Assembly (NCBI GenBank): GCA_017640505.1
Contig: JAEPQO010000001.1
Location: 1,442,625-1,506,624 of the forward strand
Direction: 5' to 3'
DNA from: Rhodospirillales bacterium
GTDB taxonomy: Bacteria; Pseudomonadota; Alphaproteobacteria; Rhodospirillales; Casp-alpha2
DNA length: 64,000 nucleotides
The notes under the pieces were generated by a model that saw only the letters and a list, made by a program, of their open reading frames with translations, did no database searches and had not been told where the DNA came from. The translations under genes were made by a program, and so were the position numbers. Shown here piece after piece: positions 1 to 7,993 of this stretch (position 1 is its first letter; each line of letters starts with the position of its first letter).

Positions 1-10
1 CTGACGCCGA

Positions 11-454
11 TCATTCGAGCCGCTGGCCGATCTCCAATGCGAGCCGGTCGAACCGGCTCCGGTCTTCCAGCGGCTTGAAGGCGTTCAGCTCCGTTTCGCC
101 GTCCGCTGTCACGGCGCAAATCAGCCAGATGAATTCCGTCTCGTAAGTCATCGAAAGATCTGTCGCGCTCGGTTCGGCCGGATGGTCAGGGTGTGAATGA
201 TAGTGCCCGATGATTTCCGTGCCGTCGGCGCGCTCTTCGAGTGCGCGCATGAGATCGAACCGCAGCTTGGGATCGATCTCGAAACCAGTTTTCGGATCTC
301 GGTCGGTAATGTTGTGGCTTTCGTGGACGCCGGTCACCTTGACGGTATCGCCTTTGCGAATGCCGCTCAGCAGCCCGCAGGCTTCATCGGGGTAACCGGC
401 TGCCGCATGTTCGCGGATCCGCTTGTCGAGATCGCCCGGTAGGCGAACGATCAT
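11..454 (-). CDS. M67-family (Mov34/MPN/PAD-1, JAMM) metallopeptidase
   Basis: A 147-residue single-domain JAMM zinc metalloprotease. The motif is visible: Glu24 in DEACGLLSG, His86 and His88 in HYHSHP, Ser96 and Asp99 in PSATD, with the family spacing H-x-H-x7-S-x2-D. Bacterial relatives process C-terminal extensions of small sulfur-carrier proteins in cysteine or molybdopterin sulfur transfer; which substrate applies here is unknown. The ATG at 454 is chosen because it overlaps the stop of the upstream gene as ATGA and because the family homology starts there; upstream codons in this frame are an Arg-rich shadow. Any downstream partner lies beyond the window edge. Confidence 0.88.
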   Translation of the reverse strand: MIVRLPGDLDKRIREHAAAGYPDEACGLLSGIRKGDTVKVTGVHESHNITDRDPKTGFEIDPKLRFDLMRALEERADGTEIIGHYHSHPDHPAEPSATDLSMTYETEFIWLICAVTADGETELNAFKPLEDRSRFDRLALEIGQRLE

Positions 455-777
455 CTGGGGTCGATGCGGCCCAGAATGCGGCCGTCCTGGGTGTCGATGA
501 CGACGAGTACGTCGCACGCCGACGTGGGCCCGAGAATCAGAAAGGCACGGCGGCCGTCCGGCCGGACATCTTCGATGCGGCAGCCTTCCGGCAGCGCAAG
601 ATTGAGTTTGCCGAACATGGCGGGTGCGGCGCTTGCCGCCGCGGGTGCATCCGTGCGCGTGCCGAACAGTTTCCACCCCGGGTCCACGGACTTTTTGTAA
701 AGCCCGAAGCCGATCAGCCCGACCGCGAGAACGATCAGGATGCCCATACCGATAACAATGAACTTCAGCGCCTGCAT
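451..777 (-). CDS. Small single-pass membrane protein, DUF6476-like
   Basis: A 108-residue protein with one N-terminal membrane segment (about residues 4-26) followed by a short periplasmic-type domain containing LALPEGCRIEDVRPDGRRAF and ending in an ILGRIDPR strand. The size, topology and location beside rluD resemble the alphaproteobacterial DUF6476 family; this is recall and not a search. The ATG at 777 has a GGTAAGG ribosome site about 6 nt upstream, whereas longer starts at 867 or 879 would add a charged leader overlapping the divergent rluD start. Its stop overlaps the start of the JAMM peptidase gene, so the two are probably translationally coupled. Function unknown. Confidence 0.6.
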   Translation of the reverse strand: MQALKFIVIGMGILIVLAVGLIGFGLYKKSVDPGWKLFGTRTDAPAAASAAPAMFGKLNLALPEGCRIEDVRPDGRRAFLILGPTSACDVLVVIDTQDGRILGRIDPR

Positions 778-877
778 GAATGCCTTACCTTCGGCCTTTT
801 CCTGGTCTTCATCGTCGCCGGCGCCCCGGTTGTCAAGGGATTGGGCTTTCGTCCGGCGATAGGGCATAAAGGTGCTC

Positions 878-1846
878 ATGAGCGACGCACGCGAAATAAC
901 CGTCACCGTCGACGCCGCCGGTGCCGGCGCCCGGCTCGACAAATGGCTGGCGGACAATGCAGAGAACTTGTCTCGAACCCGGATTCAGGCCTTGATCGAG
1001 GATGGCCGGGTTTCGGCGCCTGATGGGATCGCCGACAATATTTCGCGCAAGGTCCGTGAGGGCGAAACATACGTTCTGACCGTGCCGCCGCCGACGCCTG
1101 CAAAACCGGAGGCGGAAGAAATTTCGCTCGACGTTCTGTACGAGGATGCAGATCTGATTGTGATCCATAAGCCCGCAGGTCTTGTCGTGCACCCTGCGCC
1201 GGGACATGCGTCGAGCACCCTCGTCAACGCACTGCTGCATCATTGTCGGGGATCGCTGTCCGGGATCGGCGGCGTCACGCGGCCCGGCATCGTGCACCGG
1301 CTGGATAAGGACACGTCGGGCGTGATGGTTTGCGCGAAGAGCGACATCGCGCATCGTGGCCTGGTCGAGCAGTTCCAGGTGCACAGTATCGACCGTGCAT
1401 ACTTCGCAGTCGTCTGGGGTGTGCCCAGCCCGCGTCAGGGCCGGCTGGAGGGAAACATCGGGCGCGATCCCAAGAACCGCAAACGCATGGCCACCGTAAC
1501 GTCGGGGGGTAAACACGCGGTCACGGATTACAGGGTTATCCGCCCAATTGGTGCCGTTGCGGCATTAATGGATTGCCATTTATTCACAGGACGAACGCAT
1601 CAAATCCGTGTTCAAATGTCGGGTATTGGGCATCCGCTGGTGGGCGATCCACTCTACCACACGCGCGGTAGCCTTCGAAAAGACCGGGAGATTGTGATCC
1701 GAGGGCAAGCTGGCGCGTACAAACATCAAGCCCTTCATGCATACAAACTTGGGTTCAAGCATCCGGTTACACGGGAAGAGATGCGTTTTGAGATAGAACT
1801 ATCGAATGAAATCAAAGAACTAATTGATAGTTTAGAACAAATATAA
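878..1846 (+). CDS. rluD: Ribosomal large subunit pseudouridine synthase, RluD type
   Basis: Isomerises uridines to pseudouridine in 23S rRNA (helix 69 positions in RluD proper). An N-terminal S4 RNA-binding domain is visible (ARLDKWLADN, residues about 17-75), followed by the RluA catalytic domain with the signature HRLDKDTSG carrying the catalytic Asp near residue 143, and the conserved motifs GRTHQIRVQM and GDPLY. Length about 322 aa is normal for RluD. ATG 878 preceded by AAAGG is preferred over GTG 872, which has no room for a ribosome site. RluC is the alternative, but the RluD-like start and size favour RluD. Confidence 0.88.
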   Translation: MSDAREITVTVDAAGAGARLDKWLADNAENLSRTRIQALIEDGRVSAPDGIADNISRKVREGETYVLTVPPPTPAKPEAEEISLDVLYEDADLIVIHKPAGLVVHPAPGHASSTLVNALLHHCRGSLSGIGGVTRPGIVHRLDKDTSGVMVCAKSDIAHRGLVEQFQVHSIDRAYFAVVWGVPSPRQGRLEGNIGRDPKNRKRMATVTSGGKHAVTDYRVIRPIGAVAALMDCHLFTGRTHQIRVQMSGIGHPLVGDPLYHTRGSLRKDREIVIRGQAGAYKHQALHAYKLGFKHPVTREEMRFEIELSNEIKELIDSLEQI

Positions 1847-1854
1847 AAATACTA

Positions 1855-1877
1855 TACCTGATTAATAAACTCAGGTA
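1855..1877 (+). terminator. Short hairpin after rluD
   Basis: Inverted repeat TACCTGA ... TCAGGTA, 7 bp with a 9-nt AT-rich loop, 9 nt after the rluD stop. There is no clear T-run, so it is a weak terminator candidate; it could also be part of the rpoH leader or promoter region, which occupies the remaining bases up to 1967. Confidence 0.3.
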
Positions 1878-1967
1878 AGTTATCGGAAACATCGACACGG
1901 ATCACTCAGCGTGGGGCCTCGCCTCGACGGGGCCGGATGCCGGTGAAACCAAGGGAAGACAGGGAAC

Positions 1968-2852
1968 ATGGGCACAATTGCCAAAGATTTTAATCCGACC
2001 CCAGAGGAGAACCTGTCGCGTTATCTGCAGGTGATCCGTCAGTACCCGATGCTGACGCAGGAGGAAGAGGTCGCGTTGGCCGAACGCTGGCGCAATCACG
2101 AGGACCACGATGCCGCGCATCAGCTGGTGAACAGTCACCTTCGCCTCGTTGCGAAAATCGCAATGGGGTATCGCGGTTACGGCTTGCCGGTCGGCGAGCT
2201 GATCTCTGAAGGTAACGTCGGCATGATGCAGGCCGTCAAACGCTTCGATCCGGACAAAGGCTTCCGCCTGGCGACCTATGCAATGTGGTGGATCCGCGCC
2301 TCGATGCAGGAATATATCCTTCATTCCTGGTCGTTGGTGAAGATGGGCACGACGGCGGCACAGAAAAAACTGTTCTTCAACCTCCGTCGGATCAAAAGCG
2401 AATTGCAGGCGATTCACGACGGTGACTTGACCCCGGAACAGACCGAGTTGATTGCGACACGGCTGAAAGTTTCGGAGCAGGAAGTGACCAACATGAACCG
2501 TCGTCTGGCCGGGCCGGACCATTCGCTCAATGCGCCACTCCGTGAAGACAGCGATGGCGAATGGATCGACTGGCTCGAGGATGACGGAACCGATCAGGAA
2601 ACCATCGTCGCAGAGCGTCAGGAATCACGTCAGCGCCAGAAGATGCTGGCCGGCGCCATGATGTGCCTCACCGATCGTGAACGCCATATCCTGACGGAAC
2701 GCCGCCTTAAGGATGATCCCATGACATTGCAGGATTTGAGCGACGTCTACGGCATCAGCCGAGAACGTGTCCGCCAGATCGAGGTCCGGGCATTCGAGAA
2801 AGTTCGGAAATCAGTGCGTAACGCGGCGATCAAGGAACACATGGTCAACTGA
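1968..2852 (+). CDS. rpoH: RNA polymerase sigma-32 factor (heat-shock sigma)
   Basis: Directs RNA polymerase to heat-shock promoters. Region 2 (LRLVAKIAMGYRGYGLPVGE, then GFRLATYAMWWIRASMQEYI) and region 4 (DRERHILTERRL and YGISRERVRQIEVRAFEKVR) are present, and the RpoH box QKKLFFNLRR, diagnostic of sigma-32 over housekeeping sigma factors, is at about residues 132-141. Length 294 aa is typical. A purine-rich AGGGAAC precedes the ATG. Gene stands alone, convergent with the following hypothetical gene at a 9-bp gap. Confidence 0.96.
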   Translation: MGTIAKDFNPTPEENLSRYLQVIRQYPMLTQEEEVALAERWRNHEDHDAAHQLVNSHLRLVAKIAMGYRGYGLPVGELISEGNVGMMQAVKRFDPDKGFRLATYAMWWIRASMQEYILHSWSLVKMGTTAAQKKLFFNLRRIKSELQAIHDGDLTPEQTELIATRLKVSEQEVTNMNRRLAGPDHSLNAPLREDSDGEWIDWLEDDGTDQETIVAERQESRQRQKMLAGAMMCLTDRERHILTERRLKDDPMTLQDLSDVYGISRERVRQIEVRAFEKVRKSVRNAAIKEHMVN

Positions 2853-2861
2853 CCTTTCTCT

Positions 2862-3614
2862 CTATTCGTTGAAATCACCCTCGGCCGGTGGTTCGCCGCG
2901 GCGGAGCTTGCGAAACCGCTGTCTCGCGTTGCCGCTCAGTTGCTTTTCAATCTCGGCGCCCAACACCGGAGGAACCTTCGGCGTGCGCTCGCGAAGGATG
3001 TCGAAGAAGTCCCTCACATCGCTGAACGCCTGTTTGCCGCCTTCGCTGAAGGACTGCGCGATAATCACCTCTAGCCCCGGCAGCAGTCCGCCTTTCGACA
3101 TAGCGTCAGCAAGTCGACGATTAGCATGAAACGTCTCTGATCCCACGTCCGGCAGGACGGCGCGGCGGAGAGGAGACGTGTTGTCGTCCTCGCCGGGTTG
3201 ATTCGAAAGCCGTGCCAAGGCCCGTTTCATGCCGCTGTCGATGACCGAGCGTGCGCCTCGTGGCGACTGCGTGTCGATGATGGCGCGATGCGACAATGGC
3301 AGGCGCCCCTTTGCCAACGCGCGACGCACTGCCCGCTCCGTGGCGTCGCCGGGCGAGATGAGGTGATCCGAACCGCCACCGGCGTCGGCGACCGTCAGTG
3401 TCCGCCGAACGTGGCGGATGGCTTCGAATATGATGGCGCGGGTCCGGTGCGGACATGCATCGTCATCGAGCAGTCCGGCACTGGCAAGGGTGCGCGTAAT
3501 AATGTGCAGGTCGACCGGGGCATTCCGGGCATTGGGCCCGACACTGCCTTTAAAGACCGATCTTGGCAGCCGCTCGTCCCGTTTGCGCACGGCAAAGGCG
3601 TCGAAGTTTCCCAT
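2862..3614 (-). CDS. Unrecognised 250-residue protein
   Basis: I do not recognise this protein. It is soluble, without signal peptide or membrane segments, Arg/Ala-rich, and ends in a charged tail (QRFRKLRRGEPPAEGDFNE). The N-terminal part (GPNARNAPVDLHIITRTLAS, residues about 26-46) faintly recalls the strand-helix pattern of peptidoglycan-binding or phage lysozyme-associated modules, but no motif is decisive. A strong AGGAGAA site 7 nt before the ATG supports the start and a real gene. It is convergent with rpoH. Confidence 0.65.
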   Translation of the reverse strand: MGNFDAFAVRKRDERLPRSVFKGSVGPNARNAPVDLHIITRTLASAGLLDDDACPHRTRAIIFEAIRHVRRTLTVADAGGGSDHLISPGDATERAVRRALAKGRLPLSHRAIIDTQSPRGARSVIDSGMKRALARLSNQPGEDDNTSPLRRAVLPDVGSETFHANRRLADAMSKGGLLPGLEVIIAQSFSEGGKQAFSDVRDFFDILRERTPKVPPVLGAEIEKQLSGNARQRFRKLRRGEPPAEGDFNE

Positions 3615-3755
3615 GTAAAGTTCTCCTTCCCAGTCGGAGTCTTTATGAAACGCGTGCCAAACGTGGACACTTTTAAGGCGTATATATGTGGATAAATCTA
3701 TCCTATGTTTATGACCCTGAAAAGTTGTAATTCTCTACCTTTACGATTATTTTTA

Positions 3756-4583
3756 TTATATATCAAAACCGTTCCGGCGGATGTAGGTGCTGAAGTCGGC
3801 GCGTTCCCGGTTCGCCGTCTGACGCGCCTTGTCGTCTGACCAGCCGTAGTTTTGCTTGCTGCCGAACCGATCCGGCTCACGCTGTTTGCTATAGGGGTTT
3901 GTTTGCGCGCGGCGCGTATCGTAGCTGTCGATCTCTGTCGCAAGCCGGCTGTCGTCGTATTTATTTCGGTGAACGGTCAGGCTTATCGGCAGCCGGACGC
4001 TGATCGCCGGATCGTCTGCCGGATGCCCTACGCACAGGCCCGCAAACGGAAAAACACCTTCGGGCAGTCCCGCCAGCTCGGCGATTTCATCAGTCACTTC
4101 ACGGACGGCGCTGATCGGGCAGCAGCCTAGGCCTTCCGCCTCGGCAGCGACGATGAAATTCATCATAACGATGGCGGCGTCGGCCGCGGCGTTCATGAAC
4201 GCATCGAGCGGTTCGTGAGCAAAGTCCGTCCCGCGCATCTCGCACACGCGGCGGACACGACGGCCGTCACCGCAGAACAGAAGAAACACCGGCGCCTGTT
4301 TGATCCAGGGCATGGACGGGATGAGATCGGTGACCTTTTCACGCAGGTCCGCATCGTCGAACTGAATGATCGAGACCTGCTGCAGATCCGATTTGGCAGG
4401 TGCGGAGAGGGCGCAGGCATAAAGGATGTCCAGGACTTCCTGCGGCACAGGCGTGTCCTTGTACCGTCGGCGTGACCGGTGCCTGAGTTGCTGCGCGTGC
4501 GTGCCTTCCGCCGGGCGGTCCTTGCCGGTGTCGGTTTTCTGAGCGAAACGATTGCCGATCAGGTCACTGATGGTTTCAGTCAT
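3756..4583 (-). CDS. Nitroreductase-family NADPH-dependent oxidoreductase
   Basis: FMN-dependent oxidoreductase of the nitroreductase fold, similar to NfsA/FRP-type enzymes. Visible marks are the N-terminal HRSRRRYKDTPVP (Arg-rich FMN phosphate contact), SAPAKSDLQ, and the AAEAEGLGCCPISAVR helix near residues 135-150. The C-terminal 60 residues are hydrophilic and basic (QREPDRFGSKQNYG), typical of the NfsA-like group that binds NADPH. ATG 4583 has AGGAG 7 nt upstream and overlaps the 3' end of the MFS gene by 8 bp, so the two form an operon. Substrate unknown; nitroaromatics, quinones or flavins are possible. Confidence 0.85.
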   Translation of the reverse strand: MTETISDLIGNRFAQKTDTGKDRPAEGTHAQQLRHRSRRRYKDTPVPQEVLDILYACALSAPAKSDLQQVSIIQFDDADLREKVTDLIPSMPWIKQAPVFLLFCGDGRRVRRVCEMRGTDFAHEPLDAFMNAAADAAIVMMNFIVAAEAEGLGCCPISAVREVTDEIAELAGLPEGVFPFAGLCVGHPADDPAISVRLPISLTVHRNKYDDSRLATEIDSYDTRRAQTNPYSKQREPDRFGSKQNYGWSDDKARQTANRERADFSTYIRRNGFDI

Positions 4584-5838
4584 CTTGGATCTCCTGTCGA
4601 ATGGGTTCCAGTTTGGACGGACGTGCATTGATTGCAGCCGCAGCCGTCATCACGATGATGACGATCGGAAAGGCGATGCCAGGGATGTCGGGAAACGCCG
4701 CGACGACGGCGCTGGCGGCGGCGCCGGCCGACATCTGCAGGGCGCCCAGCAAGGCCGTCGCGGTCCCAGCGGACGATTTGAACGGGCTCAGTGATCCGGC
4801 AACGCCGAGTGGCAGGATGACGCCGAGCGCAAATCCGAAGATCACCATGAACACCATGATCGTGGCGACCGATGCGTGGCCCGTCAGGCTTACTGTCAGC
4901 ATCGCGAAGCCGGACGCGCACATGGTGAGTGCACTGGTCACGATGACTGTGGAAGGTTTTTGAATGCGGGCGCTCAACGCGGACACGGACGCTGCGCCTG
5001 CCATGTAGGCCGACGAATGCAGGAAGGCGAGGAAGCCGAAGCTCGACGGACTAAGCCCCAATTGCCGGATCATCAGTTCCGGCCCGCCGGCATGAAACGC
5101 ATAGAGCGATCCCAGTGTCAGCGCGTTTGTCAGTGCGAAGCGCCTGAAAGTGCGGTCCCGGAAAATGGAAACGTAGTTCATTGCCACGGCGCCGGGTGCG
5201 ATCGTGGTGTCGCTGGGCGTTCCCGTTTCCGGCATTGCGACCAGGCAGAGCACGAACATGACACCGCCCATCACCATGGTGATGGCCATGTTGGCTTGCC
5301 AGCCGACGTAGTCCTGGACAAATCCGCCGATGATGGGGGCGATGCCGGGCACAATCCCCATGGTCAGTGTCAGCAGGCCGAAGATCCGCACCAGCGCAGC
5401 ACCCTGAAAGGCGTCGCGGGCGATGGCCCGCGCGATCACGAAACCGGCTGCTGCGCCCAGCCCTTGTAACAGCCGCGCCGCCAGCAGCCAGTCGATCGAT
5501 GCCGTCAGTGCGGCACCGCCGCCCAGCACGGCATACAGCAAAAGACCGGGAATCAGGATGCGCCGTCTGCCGTACCGGTCCGAAAGCGGCCCAACCAGCA
5601 GCTGACCGCTGGCAAAACCGATCAGGAATACGGAAAGGACGAGCCGCTCGCTGCCCGCCGCCACGTCCAGCTCTTCACCGATCGCCGGCAGGGACGGCAG
5701 GACGATGTTCAGCGCCAGTTGCCCCAGTGTGCCCAAAGCCATCAGCAGCCCCACCGCGAGGCGGTTGAGCGGCCGCGGGGCAGGGGGATTCCCCGGGTGG
5801 GCGGTGGCATCCCGCAATGGTGCAGGGGTGTCGGACAA
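4576..5838 (-). CDS. MFS transporter, Bcr/CflA drug-resistance family
   Basis: A 420-residue, 12-helix major facilitator of the DHA1 Bcr/CflA group, proton-coupled drug efflux in the inner membrane. The family motif around the loop 2-3 is clear (GQLLVGPLSDRYGRRRIL) and the first helix has the typical LPSLPAIGEEL. The start is TTG at 5838 with AGGAG 7 nt upstream; no ATG gives a sensible N-terminus. Cotranscribed and overlapping with the downstream nitroreductase gene, suggesting a joint role in handling a redox-active or xenobiotic compound (inference). Confidence 0.88.
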   Translation of the reverse strand: MSDTPAPLRDATAHPGNPPAPRPLNRLAVGLLMALGTLGQLALNIVLPSLPAIGEELDVAAGSERLVLSVFLIGFASGQLLVGPLSDRYGRRRILIPGLLLYAVLGGGAALTASIDWLLAARLLQGLGAAAGFVIARAIARDAFQGAALVRIFGLLTLTMGIVPGIAPIIGGFVQDYVGWQANMAITMVMGGVMFVLCLVAMPETGTPSDTTIAPGAVAMNYVSIFRDRTFRRFALTNALTLGSLYAFHAGGPELMIRQLGLSPSSFGFLAFLHSSAYMAGAASVSALSARIQKPSTVIVTSALTMCASGFAMLTVSLTGHASVATIMVFMVIFGFALGVILPLGVAGSLSPFKSSAGTATALLGALQMSAGAAASAVVAAFPDIPGIAFPIVIIVMTAAAAINARPSKLEPIRQEIQDD

Positions 5839-6030
5839 GTGAACGCTCCTGGAGGTGGCAGAACGCCCTATGATGTCCTTGCGGGCGCGTTTGGCAAGGG
5901 GGCAATCCCCGTCTCAGGCCAGCTTTTCAGCGGGTTTCAGCGTGGTTGACGCTGGGCGGTCAAGCCCGTACATTCCCGCCGTCTTTTCCGGTCGCCCATC
6001 GCATCGATTTCGCGGCTGCCGGGCCCGTGT

Positions 6031-6120
6031 GGAGGGGTGGCCGAGTGGCTGAAGGCGCTGGTTTGCTAAACCAGTATACGGGAAACTGTATCGAGGGTTC
6101 GAATCCCTTCCCCTCCGCCA
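6031..6120 (+). tRNA. tRNA-Ser (anticodon GCU)
   Basis: A 90-nt class II tRNA with the CCA encoded. The acceptor stem GGAGGGG pairs with CCCCTCC; the D-arm GGCCGAGTGGCTGAAGGC, anticodon loop TTGCTAA with GCT anticodon (reads AGC/AGU), long variable arm TATACGGGAAACTGTA, and T-arm GGGTTCGAATCCC are all visible. It stands at the left edge of the accessory island that follows; tRNA-Ser 3' ends are common phage attachment sites. Confidence 0.97.
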
Positions 6121-6128
6121 TTTTTCTA

Positions 6129-6161
6129 GCGGCAACTGTCTCACTGTGAGATGGTTGCCGC
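6129..6161 (+). repeat. Inverted repeat immediately after tRNA-Ser
   Basis: A strong interrupted hairpin: outer arms GCGGCAAC / GTTGCCGC (8 bp) and inner arms TCTCAC / GTGAGA (6 bp) with a single-base loop. No T-run follows on the plus strand, so a tRNA terminator is only one option; an integrase arm-type or core site is another. The rest of 6162-6331 contains a 12-bp direct repeat AGCTGTTGACCT at 6197-6208 and 6261-6272. Confidence 0.5.
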
Positions 6162-6271
6162 AGAAAATCCCAGCTTCTGCGCCGCTTTCGAGATGAAGCT
6201 GTTGACCTCGCCTAAAGCCAGTTTCTTCAAAATCTCTCTCTATCGGCCAATTCTCTCTCAAGCTGTTGACC

Positions 6272-6299
6272 TTGAGTAAATGGTACGGCGTTTTATGGT
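6272..6299 (+). promoter_or_regulatory. Possible promoter of the tail-like gene
   Basis: TTGAGT (6272-6277) and TATGGT (6294-6299) with 16-bp spacing fit a weak sigma-70 promoter 33 bp before the first possible start of the tail-like gene. The region is more AT-rich than the surrounding DNA. Judged by eye only. Confidence 0.25.
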
Positions 6300-6331
6300 G
6301 TTATTAGAAAATAGAAAATGCGTCTCACGAA

Positions 6332-7540
6332 TTGACGAAATTCTTGAAAGTTTTGGTGAGAAAACGGAACTCTAACCAAAGTCAAAGGGTCAACGTCAAA
6401 GCCCTCATTTCAAAAACGTCGAAGTGGGTGGCTGATCGTTTACGCAACCGTCAAGACAAGACTGTCGCCAAGGCCATCGCTGACATCGAAACTGATATCG
6501 ATGCAAGCCGTGCGGAGCTTGATCAGAAGGTTGCCGATGCCGCGAGTAGCGCGTCCGCGGCCAGTGCCTCGCAAACCGCATCAGAGTCGGCTCGCTCCGC
6601 TGCTGAACTGGCTCAGGCAGGGGCTGAAGTCGCCGAAGTTGGCGCGCAATCCGCCGAGACCAGTGCCCTTGGCGCACAGACAGCCGCCGAGGTGGCCCGG
6701 GACGCGGCAAGCACGAGCGCGAACTCTGCGGCGGCCAGCGAATTAGCGGCTGGTGTTTCCGAGACAAATGCTGCTGCGAGCGCCACGGCGGTCGGGGTTT
6801 CTGAAGCCAATGCCTCGGTAAGTGCCGGCGTTGCGAATACGAAAGCTGATGAGGCTTCCGCCAGTGCTGTCGCTGCGGCAGGGTCGGCAACGGCTGCTGC
6901 TGCCAGTGCTGCAGAGGCGAGTGGCGCAGCGGCATCTCTGAACTTGCCGACTGCCATCGGAGAGGGCGGCAGGTATCTCCGTCAAAAGCAGGACGAGACG
7001 GGGTTGGAGTATGCCGAAGTCGATCTCGCCAGCCGGGTCGCCAAAGCAGGCGACAGCATGAGCGGGGATTTGTCTCTGCCCAACCTGGTGGCGTCCGGAT
7101 CTGTTCGCTCCGGCTCCACCGGGGACGATGCCCGTAATACCGGCTTCAAAATTGCCGATGGAACCGACATCGGCGAGCTCAATCGCAGTAGCCAATACTA
7201 TGATGATCGGGTCAACAACTGTGCGGGCTACATCCCCAATGGAAACTGCTTCGGGGATGCCCAGTGGACGCCGCCAAACGGAGATTGGTGGACCTGGGGA
7301 CTTGGTTTCTCTCCCGGCAATCCTGGCTATGATTTTGCCGGTGGCCAGACAATCGGCTACCAGGCGGTTTCCGTCGGCTTTGTATATGGCTCATACAATC
7401 TGGCCGCCGACGAGATCGGTGGTGCGGAGTATCGGCGCAACTACAACAACTGCAACTGCGGCAGCTTCAACTGCTACTCCAACTGTAACTGCAACTGCAA
7501 TTGCGCCTGCGATTGCGACTGCAATTGTGGCGATGCGTGA
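6332..7540 (+). CDS. Phage tail-fibre-like protein with Cys-rich alternating C-terminal tail
   Basis: About 402 residues. Order: a basic N-terminus (1-45), a long Ala/Ser-rich region of degenerate repeats (about 60-205) like the trimeric helical shafts of phage tail fibres, then a fibre-type segment containing KAGDSMSGDLSLP (about residue 237), a Trp/Gly/Tyr-rich domain (about 290-370), and a last 30 residues with 11 cysteines mostly in X-C alternation (NCNCNCNCACDCDCNC). There is no ATG in frame near the start: TTG 6332 or GTG 6356 must be used, or the 5' end is truncated from a longer fibre gene. Function unknown; no integrase, capsid or other phage gene is in the window. The hexamer-like AACTGC codon repeats at 7448-7531 may reflect repeat expansion. 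Confidence 0.7.
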   Translation: MTKFLKVLVRKRNSNQSQRVNVKALISKTSKWVADRLRNRQDKTVAKAIADIETDIDASRAELDQKVADAASSASAASASQTASESARSAAELAQAGAEVAEVGAQSAETSALGAQTAAEVARDAASTSANSAAASELAAGVSETNAAASATAVGVSEANASVSAGVANTKADEASASAVAAAGSATAAAASAAEASGAAASLNLPTAIGEGGRYLRQKQDETGLEYAEVDLASRVAKAGDSMSGDLSLPNLVASGSVRSGSTGDDARNTGFKIADGTDIGELNRSSQYYDDRVNNCAGYIPNGNCFGDAQWTPPNGDWWTWGLGFSPGNPGYDFAGGQTIGYQAVSVGFVYGSYNLAADEIGGAEYRRNYNNCNCGSFNCYSNCNCNCNCACDCDCNCGDA

Positions 7541-7549
7541 GGTCTCACC

Positions 7550-7993
7550 ATGATCCAATCTTTTACGCGACATTTTTTCGCGCTGTCCACGCCTGTTCTG
7601 GTTCAGGTGATGCGATCCGATCGCAAGGTTACGGTTCGGACCTTCCGAGAAGCGGTCGGTGCGATGGCAAAGGAGAGTGGCAACCGTGTGCTTCGTGGCT
7701 CTGGCGTGACAGCTAGGCTGGCAGCACAAGCCAAAACTGCGGAGCAGGACTGGCGCGGTCGTTTGATCGCCGGTCATCTGCTGGACGTGCGCTTCGAGGG
7801 TCGAGCGTTCGAGTTCCTGGGAGCGACCTTTTTGGATCTTGATGGGGCACTTGGACGCACGGAATGGACTGATTTCGGGAATTGGGTGTTTCCGTTGGAC
7901 CGGGACGGGACGCCAAGAATTCCCTTTATGCGTGTATGTTTCTGGATGGGCGCGGAGGTAACGGAGCGTGCCAAGACCCGATGCGATACTTAG
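7550..7993 (+). CDS. Unrecognised companion ORF of the Cys-tail gene, 3' end probably altered
   Basis: A 147-codon ORF starting 9 bp after the tail-like gene, with GAGG 7 nt before its ATG, so probably cotranscribed. The protein is soluble and mixed alpha/beta in appearance, with TVRTFREAVGAMAKESG and a Trp/Phe-rich second half (FLGATFLDLDG, WTDFGNWVF). I do not recognise the family. From about 7935 the codons lie antisense to the truncated aminotransferase gene, so the last 20 residues are likely read-through into host sequence after an insertion or deletion junction and the native C-terminus may be lost. The opposite strand here encodes nothing plausible. Confidence 0.5.
   Translation: MIQSFTRHFFALSTPVLVQVMRSDRKVTVRTFREAVGAMAKESGNRVLRGSGVTARLAAQAKTAEQDWRGRLIAGHLLDVRFEGRAFEFLGATFLDLDGALGRTEWTDFGNWVFPLDRDGTPRIPFMRVCFWMGAEVTERAKTRCDT

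Noticed and set aside
5914-6261. Antisense ORF over tRNA-Ser with a RRGRDSNPRY-type peptide
   Set aside because: This is the well-known artefact of translating the reverse strand of tRNA-Ser; no ribosome site or family support.
7448-7531. AAC-rich end of the tail-like gene as a diversity-generating retroelement variable repeat
   Set aside because: AAC codons and a tail-fibre context fit superficially, but there is no reverse transcriptase, template repeat or accessory gene in the window.
7391-7929. Minus-strand continuation of the aminotransferase frame
   Set aside because: Sequence after about residue 345 lacks any family motif, becomes low complexity and is antisense to two plus-strand genes.
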